Below are positions 17,662-25,082 of a DNA stretch of 64,000 bases, piece by piece (positions within the stretch are counted from its first letter, which is position 1; every line of letters starts with the position of its first letter). The DNA is taken from positions 62,001 to 126,000 of the forward strand of contig NZ_UNRE01000006.1 in assembly GCF_900537085.1 (NCBI RefSeq), in the 5' to 3' direction. A program made the position numbers and the translations under genes. The DNA comes from Agarivorans sp. Alg241-V36. GTDB lineage: Bacteria > Pseudomonadota > Gammaproteobacteria > Enterobacterales > Celerinatantimonadaceae. The notes under the pieces were generated by a model. The model did not search any database. It was not told where the DNA came from and worked only from the letters and a program-made list of their open reading frames with translations.

Positions 17662-19059
17662 CTAGTTAAATCGGTAATATTGAGAAAAGTTAGCCATTTC
17701 ACCACTTAAGGCGGTGAGTTTAGCCAGTGCGATTACATGGCTGTACGCGGCAGATTGACGCTGAGTTTTTACGCTAGCTTGGTACATCTCGGCATCCACA
17801 ACATCTAAAGAGGTCGCCAAACCTTGGCTAAAAGCCTTAAGCCGAATACGCAGATTCTCTTTAGCCAACGCAAGGGTAGATTCTAAGCCTTGGTATTCTT
17901 CTAAGGCTAACTCGGCTTCTCGGTAGGTTTTTTCTACCAGTAATCCTAGATCTCGCTCGGCTTGGGCGCGTATATAAGAGATTTGCACCACCGTGCTATT
18001 GGCTGCATTAACTTTGCCGGAACGACCGGAGTTATCAATAATAGGCACCGATACACCCACTCCAACCATCCAATCTGGGGCGTATTTAGCCGCTAAACTA
18101 TCACCCTTATAAATGTCGTAGTTACCAAACATGTATACCTCGGGCATGTAACTGCCTTTGGCAATAGTGACTAACTTTTTCGCTTGCTCAGACTTGCTGT
18201 CTAGTATCGCCAAACCCGGGTAACTATTAAGGGTATGCGACATAAAGCTTTCAAGTTCTGGGATCTCGGGATGGGTGAACAGGCTGGTACTGGGTTGAAT
18301 GGCTTGATTGCTGTGCAATAGTTCTTTTAAAGCCAGTTGAGCAATTTGGTAGTTGCGTAGAGCCTTTTTGGTATCCACCTTGGCTTTGTCATAAGAGGCG
18401 TCGGCTTGCAGTCGCTCAACAAACGCTATTTGTCCCTGTTGCTCTAGTTTCAATGCATTACGTTGATGTTTCTTAAGTCCATCTTCTACGTCTTTGTAGG
18501 TTTCAGCTACCTGTGCAGCCAATACCACGCCAAAGTAGATCTTGGCTAAATCTTCAAACTTGGCCTGCTGCTGCATGGCCAATACTTTTCCCGCTTCAAT
18601 ATTTTGTTCTCTGGCAATATCGATGGCGGCACCGCGGCGGCCACCGGTGTAGAGTGGCCAAATGGCTCTAATTGAACTGGTGGTAATGTCTTGTTCGGTG
18701 AAGTTAGTTACCGTGGGTAGGTTTAACAGTGGCGCTAAAATTTGCCCTAGGGCTGGATCTAGCCCACTTAAATCTAGGGAGGCGAGAGGTTCTAGGTCTT
18801 TTAAATCCAGCGATACTGGCTTTTCTAAGCGAGTGTAGTTACCGGTTAAATCTACTTTGGGGTAGTACAAGTCTTTTGCGGCTTCGCGCAGGGCTTCGCT
18901 GCGGGCAACGCTTTCTTTGTTAGCAGCTAGGCTTTGGTTTTTCTCAAGTACTTCTTGCCAAGCTTGTTCAAAGCTAATGGCATTGGCCGTTACTGGCTGT
19001 AATAGGCTCAGCAAGCAGCTCAGGCCAGCCACCTTTATACTCCAAAAGTGTCTTATCAC
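17662..19059 (-). CDS. TolC-family outer membrane efflux protein
   Basis: A 465-residue outer-membrane channel with signal peptide ending VTANA and the two-fold repeat of long helical hairpins found in TolC proteins: ISFEQAWQEVLEKNQSL at the N-terminus, RAIWPLYTGGRRGAAIDIA, then a second repeat from about residue 275 with VGVGVSVPIIDNSGRSGK. First gene of the export operon, it provides the outer-membrane exit. A perfect 16-bp palindrome lies 23 bases upstream of its start. The exported substrate is unknown. Confidence 0.92.
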   Translation of the reverse strand: MIRHFWSIKVAGLSCLLSLLQPVTANAISFEQAWQEVLEKNQSLAANKESVARSEALREAAKDLYYPKVDLTGNYTRLEKPVSLDLKDLEPLASLDLSGLDPALGQILAPLLNLPTVTNFTEQDITTSSIRAIWPLYTGGRRGAAIDIAREQNIEAGKVLAMQQQAKFEDLAKIYFGVVLAAQVAETYKDVEDGLKKHQRNALKLEQQGQIAFVERLQADASYDKAKVDTKKALRNYQIAQLALKELLHSNQAIQPSTSLFTHPEIPELESFMSHTLNSYPGLAILDSKSEQAKKLVTIAKGSYMPEVYMFGNYDIYKGDSLAAKYAPDWMVGVGVSVPIIDNSGRSGKVNAANSTVVQISYIRAQAERDLGLLVEKTYREAELALEEYQGLESTLALAKENLRIRLKAFSQGLATSLDVVDAEMYQASVKTQRQSAAYSHVIALAKLTALSGEMANFSQYYRFN

Positions 19060-19081
19060 TTTCCCACAGTCCTTATGAAAT

Positions 19082-19097
19082 TAGAGTAAATACTCTA
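19082..19097. promoter_or_regulatory. Perfect palindromic operator candidate of the export operon
   Basis: TAGAGTA-AA-TACTCTA, 7-2-7 perfect dyad, 23 bases upstream of the tolC-like start. This form and position fit a TetR- or MarR-type repressor site; no such regulator gene is adjacent. Confidence 0.55.
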
Positions 19098-19568
19098 CAG
19101 CATGCTGGCGGTATTATTCAAGTGCTTTGCAGCGAGCATTTTTAGTATTTGTTAAGCCTAGAACAGTTTGTAGCAAGATGTTGTGTTTCCCAGTAATTAC
19201 TTTGCTAAACAAACTGTTGAAGTAAGTTTCTATGATTCTAGAAGGGCTTTATTGGGTGGCTAAACACCGCCAATGTAGCCGCTTTACAGAGCTGAAGTTT
19301 TTGCTTTAAAGAACTGGCCTACTGGTATTTTAGCGGTGAGGAACTAACAAATGTTGGTTATCACGCCATCTCGAGAGCTTAATCAATGCAAGAGGGTTTG
19401 CTTGCCAGTGGCAATTAGCCAATAGTTGAACACTTAACCTAGCTTATTAATCTCCTACTGATTTATATCATAGTTTCTTTTATAACAATGGCTTAACTTT
19501 ATTTCGTGCTGGCGCAGTTTACGCCGGTTTTGGATTGGTTTAGTAAAAAAGAATATATAAGGAATACA
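19098..19568. other. Intergenic region between divergent tolC-like and DUF805 genes
   Basis: No supported gene. A 10-bp inverted repeat, AACAGTTTGT (19162-19171) and ACAAACTGTT (19209-19218), spaced by 37 bases, is present and could belong to a small RNA or regulator site. An AAGGA ribosome site precedes the DUF805 ATG. Confidence 0.35.
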
Positions 19569-19922
19569 ATGGAATACTTTATTGGCGCATTAAAAAAATA
19601 CGCAGATTTTTCGGGACGCGCTCGTAGAAAAGAGTACTGGATGTTCATCTTGTTCTACTTCATTTTTAGCATTGTAGCTAACATCATTGATGCGCTAATT
19701 GGCTTGCCACTACTTTCATTAATACTAACAATTGGTTTAATTGTGCCTAGCTTAAGTATTGCAGCGAGACGCTTGCATGATACTGGGCGCACTGGTTGGT
19801 GGCAGCTTATTGCACTTATCCCACTGGTTGGCGTTATTATCTTACTGATTTTCTTAGCTTCAGATAGTCACGACGATAATAACTATGGCGCGAACCCTAA
19901 AGCTGAAGGCGCGATGGCTTAG
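19569..19922 (+). CDS. DUF805 family small membrane protein
   Basis: A 117-residue inner-membrane protein with three or four hydrophobic helices. Family features: FSGRARRKEYWMF at residues 13-25, then a second half with IAARRLHDTGRTGWWQL and a C-terminal hydrophilic SDSHDDNNYG tail, as in YhaH/YhaI-type proteins. Function unknown. The start is ATG 19569, with AAGGAATAC in front; the longer frame from 19506 has no ribosome site. Confidence 0.9.
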   Translation: MEYFIGALKKYADFSGRARRKEYWMFILFYFIFSIVANIIDALIGLPLLSLILTIGLIVPSLSIAARRLHDTGRTGWWQLIALIPLVGVIILLIFLASDSHDDNNYGANPKAEGAMA

Positions 19923-19942
19923 CCTTTGCTTTGATCGTTGGG

Positions 19943-20446
19943 CTAGTAGATTGGCCCAACTTCTTCTAATTGAGTTAGATAAACCCGCATATCAAATTCT
20001 AGTTGGTGATAGTTAGGCAACATGTGCTGGCAAAGCTGATAAAAAGCTTTGTTATGTTGTTTTTCTTTTAGGTGGGCCAGTTCGTGCACCACAATCATAT
20101 TTAAAAAGTCTTCCGGCACTTTTTGAAACAAGCTACTGATTATTATCTCATTTTTACTTTTAAGTTTGCTTCCCTGCACCCTCGACACATAGCTGTGTAA
20201 GCCTAGGGCATGGTTCACCACATGGATCTTCTTGTCGTAAATCACCTTACTGAGAGGGGCCGATTTACGCATATATTGGCTTTTAAGGGCTAAGCAATAG
20301 TCGCGTAACGCTTTATCGCTGTAGATCTCATGAGTTGTTGGGTATTTGTTTAAGATAAACTCGGCCAAGCGTTGCTGCGTGAGCAAGTCTTCAATCCTGC
20401 TCGTGAGTGCTTCAGGGTAAGCGGCTAGATATTTAAGTGTAGTCAT
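19943..20446 (-). CDS. YgjP-like metallopeptidase-domain protein
   Basis: A 167-residue protein of the YgjP-like (DUF45/M48-related) metal-dependent hydrolase family. The zinc motif is HELAHLKEKQHNKAFY, i.e. HExxH with a third His six residues later. Starting at ATG 20446 (MTTLKYLAAYPEAL) gives the usual length; an upstream in-frame ATG at 20515 would add an unlikely hydrophobic leader. Family members are poorly characterised, probably cytoplasmic. It is convergent with the DUF805 gene. Confidence 0.85.
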   Translation of the reverse strand: MTTLKYLAAYPEALTSRIEDLLTQQRLAEFILNKYPTTHEIYSDKALRDYCLALKSQYMRKSAPLSKVIYDKKIHVVNHALGLHSYVSRVQGSKLKSKNEIIISSLFQKVPEDFLNMIVVHELAHLKEKQHNKAFYQLCQHMLPNYHQLEFDMRVYLTQLEEVGPIY

Positions 20447-20527
20447 GAGATTAGCAGTAATAAGCAGATGCGGCAGTGTAACCTGAGAGTAAAACCAGGC
20501 ATAGCCTAAGGCCATGCCCGGTTTGGT

Positions 20528-21469
20528 TTATTTTTTGTTTAACAGGGTAACGGCTACCACCACTAGGCTAATGCCAAGTAGTTGTAGTAAGCCAATGCTG
20601 TCACCTAGTATCCAGGCCGCCATAATTAAGGTAAACACTGGGCCAGCGCTGCCACTTATCGCGGTGCGTTGTGAGCCGATACGATTGATTGCCTCACTAA
20701 ACAGAAATGAAGGGATCACCGTAGAAAACAGCGCCATGTAGCCAGCATACCAATACACTTGTGTTGGATAAGAAGCCAAAGAGGTAAAATCTCCCTGCAA
20801 GGCGAAATGGATGAAGATGGCTAGGCTTGCTGCAATCATCGCGATAAGCGTAAAGGCTTGGCTGCCAATTTTGGCCACAATGTTTTTGCTAAATACCAAG
20901 TAAAAAGCAAAACTAAATGCGCTCGCAACCACAAGGCTTGTGCCCCACAGGAGTTGCTGCCTATCATGTTGCCGGCCCATTTCACTCCACATCATTAAGC
21001 CTACACCGATCCAGCTTAGGGGAAGGGCCAGCACAACAATCAACTGCGGCTTTTGACGGTACACCCACCACGCCAACAAAATGGTAAAGCCAGGGTAGGC
21101 GTACAATACCACTCGCTCAAGCGGCGCCGATATGTACTGCAAACCGCTTAAATCTAGGAAGCTCGCGAGGTAGTACCCGACTATGCCTACAATTGACGCA
21201 AGCAATATATTCCCTTTTAGCTTTTGGTGCTCTAGTCGGCCTTGCTTCCACCAAAACATTGCCAGCAACAAGTAAATTGGCAGGCTAAAGGCCATTCGCA
21301 GGGTCATTAAGCTGGCGGGATCGATACCAAATTGGTAGGCAAGCTTGATCCAAATGCCTTTGAGAGAAAACAGCGCGGTGGCGATTAACGCTAAACTGAG
21401 CCCTTTGGCAGTTGCAGAAAGTTGGGGCATAGACGCGATGAAGCGAGAACCAGATTTACTAATATTCAT
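20528..21469 (-). CDS. EamA/DMT superfamily transporter
   Basis: A 313-residue inner-membrane protein with ten predicted helices arranged as two EamA repeats (first beginning GLSLALIATALFSLKGIWIK, second near LLWGTSLVVASAFSFAFYLVF). Such carriers export amino acids or metabolites; the substrate is unknown. The start is uncertain: ATG 21469 has AAGGA close by, and another ATG lies at 21430. It is preceded on the same strand by a hairpin and a tiny ORF. Confidence 0.88.
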   Translation of the reverse strand: MNISKSGSRFIASMPQLSATAKGLSLALIATALFSLKGIWIKLAYQFGIDPASLMTLRMAFSLPIYLLLAMFWWKQGRLEHQKLKGNILLASIVGIVGYYLASFLDLSGLQYISAPLERVVLYAYPGFTILLAWWVYRQKPQLIVVLALPLSWIGVGLMMWSEMGRQHDRQQLLWGTSLVVASAFSFAFYLVFSKNIVAKIGSQAFTLIAMIAASLAIFIHFALQGDFTSLASYPTQVYWYAGYMALFSTVIPSFLFSEAINRIGSQRTAISGSAGPVFTLIMAAWILGDSIGLLQLLGISLVVVAVTLLNKK

Positions 21470-21523
21470 ATCCTTGCGTGCCTTGTATTAAGAGTTGCAT
21501 AAGGCTACGAAGGGCAAAAGAGT

Positions 21524-21544
21524 CTGGCTGCGCTTCGCAGCCAG
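21524..21544 (-). terminator. Hairpin after candidate micro-ORF
   Basis: Perfect 9-bp stem CTGGCTGCG / CGCAGCCAG with a 3-base loop; on the minus strand it is followed by ACTCTTTTG. It likely ends the short transcript that carries the 37-codon frame. Confidence 0.55.
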
Positions 21545-21556
21545 TGAAAAATATAA

Positions 21557-21670
21557 CTAATCTTCACCGCTGCTAATAATAAGCAGCAGCCACAGCTTCG
21601 CCAAGGCAATAGCAGCGCCAAGTGGGCTTACATTGCTTGTTTGAGCAGGCTTGATGAAGATGAGTGTCAT
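21557..21670 (-). CDS. Candidate 37-residue small protein
   Basis: ATG 21670 to stop at 21557, with a good AAGGAAATGAT ribosome site. The peptide begins MTLIFIKPAQTSNVSPLG and continues with a hydrophobic stretch (AAIALAKLWLLLIISS) ending GED. It lies between a terminator for the upstream gene (21739-21769) and its own hairpin (21524-21544), the layout of an independent small gene. It could be a small membrane protein or a leader peptide; family not recognised. Confidence 0.45.
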   Translation of the reverse strand: MTLIFIKPAQTSNVSPLGAAIALAKLWLLLIISSGED

Positions 21671-21738
21671 ATCATTTCCTTGATGGTGAATCTTTAGCCT
21701 AGGGCAATTGCATGTTCGCCGCAAGCTGGAATTGAAAC

Positions 21739-21769
21739 AAAAAAGCACCACGCTGAGGTGATGCTTTTT
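21739..21769 (-). terminator. Intrinsic terminator of PEP-CTERM gene
   Basis: On the minus strand AAAAGCA-x-CAC / GTG-x-TGCTTTT forms a stem with one mismatch, followed by a T-run. It lies 16 bases after the stop of the PEP-CTERM gene. Confidence 0.75.
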
Positions 21770-21784
21770 GTTTATCAATTTGAA

Positions 21785-22414
21785 CTATTTTTTGACGCGG
21801 CGAGCGCTTAAGCCAAGTAATGCTAAAGCAAATATGGCCAAGCTTGAAGGCTCTGGCACTGTAGCTGGCGCTTGACCTAAGCTGTACTCAAAACCAATAG
21901 CACCAATATCGCTGGTGCCTGCTTCAGAGCTTACAGCATCGTTGTTGTTTAAGGTTTGGCGGATTAGTCGCGTAAAACTAATGTCATTGGCGCCAATAGT
22001 ATGAGTGCTGTCTTGTGAATAAGGCGTTTCATTTAAGTCGTTATCATAGGCTAGGAAGCCCAAAATGGTGCCAGCAGCAATGTTTAGATTTAAATCAATC
22101 TTTGAACTTTGGTTTTCGAATAAACCAAGCTGAGTGAAGTCGGTAGTTGAGGCGCCAAACTCTGGAGGAGCTGCAGAAAACTGTAGAATTTGTAAATCGT
22201 AGTTTTGCGATACGCCAGAGCTGTTTAATAGCCAAATTGATTCAAAAGTCATGTCTTCTAAGGTTTCAAACCAGTAGCCGCGCTCACCAAAACCACAGCA
22301 ACCGCCGCCGGTAGGGGTTGGCTCTACAATTACTCCTGCGCTTGCTGTACTTACAAAGGCAGACGACAGTAGCAGTATCGATGCAGCAAAAAAGCTTAAA
22401 AACCTGTTTAACAT
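21785..22414 (-). CDS. PEP-CTERM sorting domain protein
   Basis: A 209-residue secreted protein: signal peptide ending STASAG, a mature beta-rich part and a C-terminal sorting signal VPEPSSLAIFALALLGL followed by the basic tail SARRVKK. PEP-CTERM proteins are processed by exosortase EpsH/XrtA and linked to exopolysaccharide export; no exosortase is in the window. A Gly-Cys cluster (GGGCCGFGERGYWF) near the mature N-terminus is unusual. The middle looks like a lectin- or CBM-type beta sandwich without a clear family. Confidence 0.88.
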   Translation of the reverse strand: MLNRFLSFFAASILLLSSAFVSTASAGVIVEPTPTGGGCCGFGERGYWFETLEDMTFESIWLLNSSGVSQNYDLQILQFSAAPPEFGASTTDFTQLGLFENQSSKIDLNLNIAAGTILGFLAYDNDLNETPYSQDSTHTIGANDISFTRLIRQTLNNNDAVSSEAGTSDIGAIGFEYSLGQAPATVPEPSSLAIFALALLGLSARRVKK

Positions 22415-22581
22415 GTTGATTATATTCCTATTTGATATTGTGTCGCATAACTAAAGTCGACCAATAAAGCAGGAACTGCGCCAATTTATAATATTGTTTA
22501 TTATCAATGTGTTACTTTTGCTTGTGAGTATATTGTATTAAGTTATGTAAAAACTTCTGACACTTTGAGCATGGGTGGCTT

Positions 22582-23847
22582 TTAATGCGGCTTTGCTGGC
22601 TTTAGGCGCCTTTGCAGTAGCTTAACTAGTTGCTGTATCGCTAAAAATACACAACATAATACTAATACGTAGATACTTTGCTGGCCTAAGGCCACTAACA
22701 ATAGGCCACATAGCAGCATGCCTATAAGGGCTAGCACCCTAAAAAATCCACGAAGTAGAATCACGCCAGCCACCATGCTCAGTAGGTAGACCACGATGAA
22801 ATTGCCATTGGCATAGCGAATTAACTCATCCAGTGGTAACTCAAATAACCAAGCCAGCACACAGCTTATCGCGCAAGCTGCAACAATGGTGCTTAGCGCA
22901 TTCAGGGGTATTTTGTTTTTGGACAGACCCGCCAATGGCTTAAATACTTGCCCCTCATCAGCCATGCTCCAAAGTAGCCTCGCAAAACCTTGGATATAAA
23001 TGTTAATGCTAGCGTAACAGGCTAAATAGCCAACAATGGCGGCAAGCCACTTGGCTTTTTGACCAAAGATAATCGCTACCAAATGCGGCAAAGATTGGGT
23101 ATTGGCCAGCTGATCGCCATAGCTTGCGTATTTAAGCACTACTACTGATGTCGCCCAGTACACAGCGCCAGCAACAAATACGCCGAGCAATAAAGCGATG
23201 GGGAAGTCGCGCTCCGGCCGGCGAAACTCTTCGCCCATATGGGCAAAGGCCTCAATACCTACAAAGCACCAAAACATTACCGCTAAGGCAGGCACAATAC
23301 TGGGAATGTCGATCTGCTCGGGCAAATGATAGTCGCTGGCTTCAACGCCACCTTGCCACCACAGCGCTGCCACTAAAAGCACGATGGCAATCGCAATTAA
23401 ACTTTGAATATTGCCAGAGAGTTTAGCGCCACCCATGCCTAGCAACCACATGCTGAACAGTGTGCTTAGTTGAATTAACAGGGCCGTAGTGGGCGTGATG
23501 GTAAACACCGCCTGCCAAAAGCCCGTGGCCATTAGCAAGGCCGCGGGTAAACCCACTGGTAATACCGATATGAATAGAAAAGCCGTGAGTTTTTCTGCGC
23601 TAGGCCCCAACGCTTTAGCAACAAAATGTGCGGCTCCGCCGGCATGGGGGTAGCGCCTACCTAATGCTGCAAAGGTGAAGGCGATGGGCAGGACTAAGCT
23701 AATCAGCAATAACCATGCAAATAATGAGCTACGCCCAGCGATGCTGGCTGAAATGGCGGGAATTACAAATATGCCAGTGCCGAGTAAAGAGGTGGCAAGT
23801 AGTGCGATACCTTGGCTAATGCCAAGTTGTTTATTTAAGCGGCTCAT
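22582..23847 (-). CDS. yjeH: L-methionine / branched-chain amino acid exporter YjeH-like
   Basis: A 421-residue APC-superfamily transporter with about twelve helices. The N-terminus LGISQGIALLATSLLGTGIFVIPA and LGRRYPHAGGAAHFVAKALGP closely follow E. coli YjeH, an inner-membrane exporter of methionine and branched-chain amino acids. Length is normal. It is monocistronic between a PEP-CTERM gene and a solute-binding-like gene. Confidence 0.85.
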   Translation of the reverse strand: MSRLNKQLGISQGIALLATSLLGTGIFVIPAISASIAGRSSLFAWLLLISLVLPIAFTFAALGRRYPHAGGAAHFVAKALGPSAEKLTAFLFISVLPVGLPAALLMATGFWQAVFTITPTTALLIQLSTLFSMWLLGMGGAKLSGNIQSLIAIAIVLLVAALWWQGGVEASDYHLPEQIDIPSIVPALAVMFWCFVGIEAFAHMGEEFRRPERDFPIALLLGVFVAGAVYWATSVVVLKYASYGDQLANTQSLPHLVAIIFGQKAKWLAAIVGYLACYASINIYIQGFARLLWSMADEGQVFKPLAGLSKNKIPLNALSTIVAACAISCVLAWLFELPLDELIRYANGNFIVVYLLSMVAGVILLRGFFRVLALIGMLLCGLLLVALGQQSIYVLVLCCVFLAIQQLVKLLQRRLKPAKPH

Positions 23848-23950
23848 GAATCTTCACTGCTAATAGATAAAGTGAAAGCATAACGCCAATCAAAGTATAT
23901 TTAAGCAGTAAAAGTAGCGGAAAGTTACGGCAAATAGTCGGTGTTTGCCG

Positions 23951-24766
23951 TTAATTTAACGGTTTGGCCGAGTGTGATTTAAGCTGCAGTAATAGCTCGG
24001 CATAGCGCCCGCTAGCTTTAAGCTTTGCGAGACCTCGGTTAAATTGCAGCAAATAGTGCTGGTTTTCTGGATGTTGCTTCGAGAGCATCAAGCGGTAGTG
24101 ACGCTGCTCCAATAGGGTTTCGGAATAGGTAATTTGATGAAATTCTGCGTCAGTTAAGTGATGAGTCATGTAGTGCAGGGCAACGGTTTTAGTTAGGGCT
24201 ACGGCGTCGATACGTTTATACAATAAACGCTCAAACAGGCTCTGATAATCGCCAACCTTTTCTAAGGCAATGATATTGTTTTTTGTGGCTTCTTCTAAGC
24301 TTGGGTAAACAGAGAACATGGTGCCACCAATCCTAAGTCCGCCTAAGTCTTCTATTTTTTGCCAATTTACAGGTTTCGACTTTAAGGAAAACAATATCTC
24401 TTTATCGCTCACTATCGGGTCACTAAACCAAAAATGTTGATCACGTTGCTCGGTTTCAATCCACGCTAAGCTGCCGTGCCACTTAAAGCTTGCCGCGCCA
24501 AATCCGCGTCGAGCATACTCAAAGGAACGCTTCCAGGGGTAGTAACCGTAATAGGTATTTATGCCTTGCTGGGCGAAAGCTTCGCTAACCATTTGCGCGG
24601 CTATACCGCCTTTAGGCAAATTGATGGATAGATAAGGAGGCCACTCACCACTGGTTAAATTGATATTTCTAACAGCAAAAGCAGAAGTTGAAAACAGCCC
24701 TAATACACAAGCGAGCGTGCAAAATAAGCTGCAATAACATTTACTTAACCTTTTTATCATTCCCAT
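23951..24766 (-). CDS. Periplasmic solute-binding-like protein (SBP_bac_3 type)
   Basis: A 271-residue exported protein with signal peptide ending STSAFA. It has the N-terminal ligand lobe motif LTSGEWPPYLSINLPKGG, the EAFAQQGI and GYYPWKRSFEYAR elements of orphan amino-acid-type binding proteins, and LGGLRIGGTMFSVYP at the hinge. No transporter genes adjoin, so it may be a sensory or orphan binding protein, like the protein at 10312. ATG 24766 or the third codon ATG may be the start. Confidence 0.8.
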   Translation of the reverse strand: MGMIKRLSKCYCSLFCTLACVLGLFSTSAFAVRNINLTSGEWPPYLSINLPKGGIAAQMVSEAFAQQGINTYYGYYPWKRSFEYARRGFGAASFKWHGSLAWIETEQRDQHFWFSDPIVSDKEILFSLKSKPVNWQKIEDLGGLRIGGTMFSVYPSLEEATKNNIIALEKVGDYQSLFERLLYKRIDAVALTKTVALHYMTHHLTDAEFHQITYSETLLEQRHYRLMLSKQHPENQHYLLQFNRGLAKLKASGRYAELLLQLKSHSAKPLN

Positions 24767-25082
24767 TGTTGTTTGTTAACGTTTGCCTTTTCCAAGTGTA
24801 GCTGAGTGCTAAAAAACAGTGCTCAATTTTCAAACCAACTACCTATTTTGAGTAGCTTTGTAAAAAATATTTTGTTTATTTCACAAAATCAAGTTCGCCG
24901 ACGAACGTGAATTTTGGCGTCATTTTATTACCCTAATGAAATTAAATTACAGAATTTGATGGCTTTATGTGCTCTATACCTCTTTAGGGTAGTTTAAAGT
25001 TGTTATTGATCTACATCATTCTTTTATTTTTGTTACATCCTATTATCCGCGCATTAATCTTACTTTTGTCGCTGGGAAATAT
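24767..25082. other. Promoter region of the nirBDC operon
   Basis: An AT-rich intergenic region between divergent genes. It carries the FNR-like box at 25006-25019, a 5-4-5 dyad GTTCG-CCGA-CGAAC at 24893-24906, and TACCTCTTTAGGGTA at 24977-24991, which partly resembles paired NarL/NarP heptamers (one arm fits, the other has a mismatch). No gene is present. Confidence 0.5.
25006..25019. promoter_or_regulatory. FNR/CRP-family box upstream of nirB
   Basis: TTGAT-CTAC-ATCAT matches the FNR consensus TTGAT-N4-ATCAA at nine of ten arm positions. It lies 64 bases upstream of the nirB start, suitable for anaerobic activation. Confidence 0.65.

Noticed and set aside
18838-18849. ACCGGTT sequence inside the tolC-like gene resembling a LacI-type site
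   Set aside because: Only part of the dyad is present and the flanks do not match the two better sites, so coincidence in coding sequence is likely.
24977-24991. Possible NarL/NarP heptamer pair upstream of nirB
   Set aside because: One arm fits the heptamer consensus but the other has a mismatch and the spacing is 1 rather than 2; not strong enough for its own feature.
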